Source of the DNA: Massilia sp. KIM
GTDB lineage: Bacteria > Pseudomonadota > Gammaproteobacteria > Burkholderiales > Burkholderiaceae_D
Length of the DNA: 64,000 nt
NCBI RefSeq assembly: GCF_002007115.1
Contig: NZ_MVAD01000004.1
Coordinates: 124,001-188,000 of the forward strand
Reading direction: 5' to 3'
Shown here: piece by piece, positions 59,896 to 64,000 of the stretch
How the letters are laid out: each line of letters begins with the position of its first letter
Position numbering within the stretch: the stretch's first letter is position 1
Program-made: the position numbers and the translations under genes
The notes under the pieces: generated by a model
The model's input: the letters and a program-made list of their open reading frames with translations, nothing else
Told to the model about the DNA's origin: nothing
Database searches by the model: none

Positions 59896-60342
59896 ATGTC
59901 TACCCGCCCTGCCTCTTCCACCTGCCCCTGCGGCGGCCCTGCTTTCGACACCTGCTGCGCCCCTTTCCTCTCGGGCGCGGCGCTGCCGCCAACGGCCGAG
60001 ACCCTGATGCGCTCGCGGTATACGGCCTATGTGCTGAAGGACGAGCCGTATTTGTTGTCGACCTGGCATCCCAGCACCCGTCCCGCGGAGGCGGTCATCG
60101 ATGAGAAAGAGCCGATCCGCTGGCTCGGGCTTGAGGTAAAATCTGCTTTACGTTTACGTCAACGTAAAGTAAATTTGCCGGACGATCCAGACTCCGACAC
60201 GGTCGAATTCGTCGCCCGTTTCAAGGTCGGCGGACGCGCGCACCGGCTGCACGAGGTGAGCCGCTTCCTGCGCGAACCCGATCCGGACAGCGGCGCCCCG
60301 CGCTGGTACTACCTGGACGGCAGTTTCCCCGAGAAAAAATAG
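59896..60342 (+). CDS. ychJ: YchJ family protein (SEC-C-like zinc motif)
   Basis: The 148-residue protein begins with a zinc-binding SEC-C-like motif CPCGGPAFDTCC and continues with the YchJ core: LMRSRYTAYVLKDEPYLLST, WLGLEV, EFVARFKVGG, SRFLRE and WYYLDG. The C-terminal second SEC-C motif of the E. coli protein is absent. Between WLGL and VARF it is about eight residues longer than E. coli YchJ by eye, and this segment (SALRLRQRKVN) is encoded by a LiuR-like palindrome with A/T-rich codons. Function is unknown; possibly RNA or ribosome related. It ends 23 bp before liuB. Confidence 0.88.
   Translation: MSTRPASSTCPCGGPAFDTCCAPFLSGAALPPTAETLMRSRYTAYVLKDEPYLLSTWHPSTRPAEAVIDEKEPIRWLGLEVKSALRLRQRKVNLPDDPDSDTVEFVARFKVGGRAHRLHEVSRFLREPDPDSGAPRWYYLDGSFPEKK
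60146..60169. promoter_or_regulatory. Putative LiuR operator inside the ychJ coding sequence
   Basis: Perfect 9-bp arms CTTTACGTT (60146-60154) and AACGTAAAG (60161-60169) flank the centre TACGTC. It is the best palindrome of three similar sites. It lies about 200 bp before the liuB start and within codons 84-91 of ychJ, which use two TTA leucine codons, rare in this G/C-rich context. Confidence 0.75.
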
Positions 60343-60365
60343 AGCAGAGACAGTGAGGACGGCAC

Positions 60366-61973
60366 ATGCCCCAGATCGAGAGCAAACTCAACCCGCGCAG
60401 CGAGGATTTCAAGGTTAACGCCGCCGCCATGCAGGCGGTGGTGGACGACCTGCGCGCCAAGGTCGCGCTGATGGCCAAGGGCGGCGGCGAAGCGGCGAGC
60501 GCCAAGCACGTCGCGCGCGGCAAGCTGCTGCCGCGCGAGCGCGTGGAGAATCTGCTCGACCCCGGCACGCCCTTCCTCGAGTTCTCCCAGCTGGCCGCCT
60601 ACGAGATGTATGACAATGCGGCGCCGGCGGCCGGCATCATCACCGGCATCGGCCGCGTGGCCGGCCAGGAATGCGTGATCGTCTGTAACGACGCCACCGT
60701 CAAGGGCGGCACCTATTACCCGATGACGGTCAAGAAGCACCTGCGCGCCCAGGAGATCGCCGAGCAGAACAACCTGCCCTGCATCTACCTGGTCGACTCG
60801 GGCGGCGCCAACCTGCCGAACCAGGACGACGTGTTCCCCGACCGCGACCACTTCGGCCGCATCTTCTACAACCAGGCCAACATGTCGGCCAAGGGCATTC
60901 CCCAGATCGCGGTGGTGATGGGTTCCTGCACCGCCGGCGGCGCCTACGTGCCGGCCATGAGCGACGAGTCGATCATCGTCAAGGAACAGGGCACCATCTT
61001 CCTGGGCGGCCCTCCCCTGGTGAAGGCGGCCACCGGCGAGGTGGTGAGCGCCGAGGACCTGGGCGGCGGCGACGTCCACACCCGCCTGTCGGGCGTGGCC
61101 GACCACCTGGCGCAGAACGACCTGCACGCCCTCTCGCTGGCGCGTAACATCGTCTCCAACCTGAACCGCGGCAAGCCGGTCCAGGGCGTGCTGCGCGAAA
61201 GCGTGGAGCCCAAGTACGCGCCGGAAGAACTGTATGGCGTGATCCCCGTCGACACCCGCAAGCCCTTCGACGTGCGCGAAGTGATCGCGCGCGTGGTCGA
61301 CGGCAGCGAGTTCGATGAGTTCAAGGCGCGCTACGGCACCACCCTGGTGTGCGGCTTCGCCCACATCTACGGCATGAAGGTCGGCATCATCGCCAACAAC
61401 GGCATCCTGTTCTCGGAGTCGGCGCTCAAGGGCACCCACTTCATCGAGCTGTGCTGCCAGCGCAAGATCCCGCTGGTCTTCCTGCAGAACATCACCGGCT
61501 TCATGGTCGGCCGCAAGTACGAGAACGAAGGCATCGCCCGCAACGGCGCCAAGATGGTGACGGCCGTGGCCACCGCCTCGGTGCCGAAGTTCACCGTCAT
61601 CATCGGCGGCTCCTTCGGCGCCGGCAACTACGGCATGTGCGGCCGCGCTTTCTCGCCGCGCTTCCTGTGGATGTGGCCGAACGCGCGCATCTCGGTGATG
61701 GGCGGCGACCAGGCCGCCTCAGTGCTGGCCACCGTCAAGCGCGACGGCATCGAAGCCAAGGGCGGCAACTGGTCGCCCGAGGAAGAAGCCGCGTTCAAGC
61801 AGCCGATCAAGGAGCAGTACGAACACCAGGGCCACCCCTACTACGCCTCGGCGCGCCTGTGGGACGACGGCGTGATCGACCCGGCCGACACCCGCATGGT
61901 GCTGGGCCTGGGCCTCTCGGCGGCGCTCAACAAGCCGATCGAGGACACGAAGTTCGGCGTGTTCCGCATGTAA
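60366..61973 (+). CDS. liuB: Methylcrotonoyl-CoA carboxylase, carboxyltransferase (beta) subunit
   Basis: The 535-residue subunit moves the carboxyl group from biotin to 3-methylcrotonyl-CoA, the second step after LiuA. Family segments: [80 protein letters not shown] and [20 protein letters not shown]. The biotin-carrying alpha subunit (liuD) is not in the visible part. It is likely driven by a promoter inside or after ychJ, controlled by the embedded LiuR-like site. liuC follows 10 bp later. Confidence 0.95.
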   Translation: MPQIESKLNPRSEDFKVNAAAMQAVVDDLRAKVALMAKGGGEAASAKHVARGKLLPRERVENLLDPGTPFLEFSQLAAYEMYDNAAPAAGIITGIGRVAGQECVIVCNDATVKGGTYYPMTVKKHLRAQEIAEQNNLPCIYLVDSGGANLPNQDDVFPDRDHFGRIFYNQANMSAKGIPQIAVVMGSCTAGGAYVPAMSDESIIVKEQGTIFLGGPPLVKAATGEVVSAEDLGGGDVHTRLSGVADHLAQNDLHALSLARNIVSNLNRGKPVQGVLRESVEPKYAPEELYGVIPVDTRKPFDVREVIARVVDGSEFDEFKARYGTTLVCGFAHIYGMKVGIIANNGILFSESALKGTHFIELCCQRKIPLVFLQNITGFMVGRKYENEGIARNGAKMVTAVATASVPKFTVIIGGSFGAGNYGMCGRAFSPRFLWMWPNARISVMGGDQAASVLATVKRDGIEAKGGNWSPEEEAAFKQPIKEQYEHQGHPYYASARLWDDGVIDPADTRMVLGLGLSAALNKPIEDTKFGVFRM

Positions 61974-61983
61974 GGAGACGAGC

Positions 61984-62769
61984 ATGGATTACCAGACCCT
62001 GACCGTCGCCATCGACGACAAGGTGGCCGCCGTCACCCTGAACCGCCCGGAACTGCGCAATGCCTTCAACGAACAGGCCATCGCCGAGCTGGCCCTGGCC
62101 TTCGACGAACTCGGACGCATCGATACGGTGCGCGCCATCGTGCTGGCCGCCAACGGCCCGGCCTTCTGCGCCGGCGCGGACCTGAACTGGATGAAGAAGA
62201 TGGCCGGCTACTCGCACAGCGAGAACCAGGAAGACGCGATGCGCCTGGCCGACATGCTGCGCACCATCTACCTCTGCCCCAAGCCCACCGTGGCCAAGGT
62301 CCAGGGTGACTGCTACGCCGGCGGCATGGGCCTGGTGGCGGCCTGCGACATCGTGGTCGCCAGCGAGGTGGCCCATTTCTGCCTGTCCGAAGTGAAGCTG
62401 GGCCTGATCCCGGCCACCATCTCGCCCTATGTGATCAAGGCCATGGGCGAACAGGCGGCGCGCCGCTACTTCCTCACCGCCGAGCGTTTCGACGCCCCGG
62501 AGGCGCGCCGCATCGGCTTCGCCCACGAGGTGGTGGCGGCCGAACAGCTCGACGCCACGGTGGCGGGCATCGTCAACAACCTGGTCAACAACAGCCCGAA
62601 CGCGGTGCGCGAAGCCAAGGCCCTGGTGCGCGAGATCGTCGGCCAGCCGGTGAACGACGCCCTGCTGGCGGACACCGCCGGCCGCATCGCCGCCATCCGC
62701 GCCTCGCTCGAAGGGCGCGAGGGCGTGGCCTCCTTCCTTGAAAAACGCAAGCCCTCGTGGCTGACTTGA
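61984..62769 (+). CDS. liuC: 3-methylglutaconyl-CoA hydratase (enoyl-CoA hydratase family)
   Basis: The 261-residue crotonase-fold enzyme has the oxyanion segments NGPAFCAGADLNWMKKM and DCYAGGMGLVAACDIVVASE and the LiuC-type continuation FCLSEVKLGLIPATISPYVI. It hydrates 3-methylglutaconyl-CoA to HMG-CoA, the step after MCC. AAGGAGACGAGC precedes the ATG. Its place between liuB and bioA makes the specific assignment firmer than crotonase similarity alone. Confidence 0.92.
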   Translation: MDYQTLTVAIDDKVAAVTLNRPELRNAFNEQAIAELALAFDELGRIDTVRAIVLAANGPAFCAGADLNWMKKMAGYSHSENQEDAMRLADMLRTIYLCPKPTVAKVQGDCYAGGMGLVAACDIVVASEVAHFCLSEVKLGLIPATISPYVIKAMGEQAARRYFLTAERFDAPEARRIGFAHEVVAAEQLDATVAGIVNNLVNNSPNAVREAKALVREIVGQPVNDALLADTAGRIAAIRASLEGREGVASFLEKRKPSWLT

Positions 62770-62778
62770 AGTACTGAG

Positions 62779-64000
62779 ATGATGAAGCAACAGACCTCCT
62801 CCGATTGGATCGCACGCAGCCTGCGCAGCGTGTGGCACCCGTGCACCCAGATGCAGCACCACGAGGAGGTGCCCCTGATCGCCGTCAGCCGCGCGCAAGG
62901 CGCCTGGCTCTACGACCACGAGGGCCGGCGCTACCTGGACGGCATCAGCTCCTGGTGGGTCAACCTGTTCGGCCACGCCAACCCGCGCATCAACGCGGCC
63001 CTGAAGGACCAGCTCGACCGCCTCGAGCACGCCATGCTGGCCGGCTTCACCCACGAGCCGGTGATCGAGCTGTCGGAGCGCCTGGCCGAGCTGACCGGCC
63101 ACGCCCTCGGCCACGCCTTCTACGCCTCGGACGGCGCCTCGGCGGTCGAGATCGCGATGAAGATGTCCTTCCACGCCTGGCGCAATGCAGGCTACCCGAA
63201 CAAGCAGGAGTTCGTCTGCCTGCAGGGCAGCTACCACGGCGAGACCATCGGCGCCCTGGCCGTCACCGACGTGCCCCTGTTCAAGGACGCCTACGGCCCC
63301 CTGCTCAAGGCCTCGCACGTGGTGCCGGCGCCGGACGCGCGCAACGCCGCCGAGGGCGAATCGGCCCAGGACGTGGCGCGCCGCGCCATCGCCGAGGTCA
63401 AGGCCTTGTTCGAGCAGCGCGGCGAGCGCATCGCCGCCATCATCGTCGAGCCGCTGGTGCAGTGCGCGACCGGCATGGCGATGTACGACCCGCTCTACCT
63501 GGAGCTGCTGCGCGAGCTGTGCGACCAGCACCACGTGCACCTGATCGCCGACGAGATCGCGGTCGGCTGCGGCCGCACCGGCACCTTCTTCGCCTGCGAG
63601 CAGGCGGCGATCTGGCCGGACTTCCTGTGCCTGTCCAAGGGCATCAGCGGCGGCTACCTGCCGCTTTCGCTGGTGCTGAGCACCGACGAAATCTACCAGT
63701 CCTTCTACAGCGAGGACATCACGCGCGGCTTCCTGCACTCGCATTCCTACACCGGCAATCCGCTGGCCTGCCGCGCGGCCCTGGCCACGCTCGACATCTT
63801 CCGCGACGACGATGTCCTGGCGCGCAACCGCGAGCTGGCCACCAGGCTGACCGTGGCCCTGGCCCCGCTGGCCGAGCACGAGCGCGCGCGCCACTTCCGC
63901 CAGCGCGGCATGATCTTCGCCTTCGACGCCGTCGAGCCGCACCCGCAGCGCGCCTCCACCTTCGCGCGCCGTTTCTTCAGCACCGCCGTGGAAAACGAGC
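62779..64000 (+). CDS. bioA: Adenosylmethionine-8-amino-7-oxononanoate aminotransferase, 5' part
   Basis: About 407 codons are visible before the window ends. BioA makes 7,8-diaminopelargonate in biotin synthesis. Signature segments: SVWHPCTQMQHHEEVPLIAV, YLDGISSWWVNLFGHANPRI, FYASDGASAVEIAMKMSFHA, GSYHGETIGALAVTDV, the aspartate of LIADEIAVGCGRTGTFF and the PLP lysine of LCLSKGISGGYLPLS near residue 286. The start is ATGATG at 62779 or 62782. It follows liuC by 9 bp, placing biotin synthesis directly behind genes for a biotin-dependent carboxylase. Confidence 0.94.
   Translation, partial: MMKQQTSSDWIARSLRSVWHPCTQMQHHEEVPLIAVSRAQGAWLYDHEGRRYLDGISSWWVNLFGHANPRINAALKDQLDRLEHAMLAGFTHEPVIELSERLAELTGHALGHAFYASDGASAVEIAMKMSFHAWRNAGYPNKQEFVCLQGSYHGETIGALAVTDVPLFKDAYGPLLKASHVVPAPDARNAAEGESAQDVARRAIAEVKALFEQRGERIAAIIVEPLVQCATGMAMYDPLYLELLRELCDQHHVHLIADEIAVGCGRTGTFFACEQAAIWPDFLCLSKGISGGYLPLSLVLSTDEIYQSFYSEDITRGFLHSHSYTGNPLACRAALATLDIFRDDDVLARNRELATRLTVALAPLAEHERARHFRQRGMIFAFDAVEPHPQRASTFARRFFSTAVENE

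Overview
This window is typical chromosome from a high-GC Gram-negative bacterium. Outer-membrane lipid transport genes (mla), a TonB-dependent receptor, lipoproteins, strong G/C preference at third codon positions and the mlaF-E-D-A-C order all point to a betaproteobacterium of the Burkholderiales, most likely Oxalobacteraceae (Massilia/Telluria-like). The family assignment is inference from gene content, not from a marker gene. No rRNA, tRNA, CRISPR array or prophage was seen. Gene density is high, and many neighbours overlap by 4 bp (ATGA).

Layout. 1-3.2 kb: mlaFEDAC operon on the minus strand, cut by the window edge inside mlaC. 3.6-7.1 kb: an azoreductase, an NDH-2-like flavoprotein and a divergent MocR regulator. 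7.1-13.5 kb: glutamate synthase gltB-gltD. 13.57-14.75 kb: a REP-associated tyrosine transposase (RAYT) inside an array of its probable REP sequences, including an 88-bp tandem duplication. 14.8-17.1 kb: a soluble histidine kinase/response regulator pair and a DUF3297 gene. 17.4-25.7 kb: a SNF2 helicase, tex, a GNAT acetyltransferase, grxD-ubiX, a 57-codon small ORF and an XRE regulator. 26-34 kb: acyl-CoA and leucine catabolism (LiuR-type MerR regulator, liuA, aceK, thiolase, SDR, acyl-CoA dehydrogenase). 34-36.3 kb: two tandem exported MORN-repeat proteins.

36.3-59.2 kb is dominated by cell-wall (peptidoglycan) turnover. It holds an LD-carboxypeptidase, a TonB receptor, an orphan peptide-binding protein, an SpmA/SpmB-like membrane protein with PBP4 (dacB), a diguanylate cyclase and a D-Ala-D-Ala dipeptidase coupled to a LysR regulator. 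A seven-gene minus-strand run follows: GntR regulator, murQ, ampG, NagX-like acyltransferase, DigH-like hydrolase, BadF-type amino-sugar kinase and AmiD-like amidase. Divergent from that run are a serine beta-lactamase-fold hydrolase and dadA. Read together, these form a near-complete muropeptide uptake and degradation pathway. A short motif (GTTATGAGCC and variants) recurs in the promoter regions of this island and may be its operator.

59.3-64 kb: an orphan antitoxin-like HTH gene with a broken upstream partner, ychJ, then liuB, liuC and the start of bioA. Three near-identical palindromes, upstream of liuR, upstream of liuA and inside the ychJ coding sequence upstream of liuB, look like LiuR operators that tie the two leucine-degradation loci together across 33 kb.

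A second inverted-repeat family (arms ending CCAAGTTT) sits at four intergenic places. It differs from the repeats that flank the RAYT.
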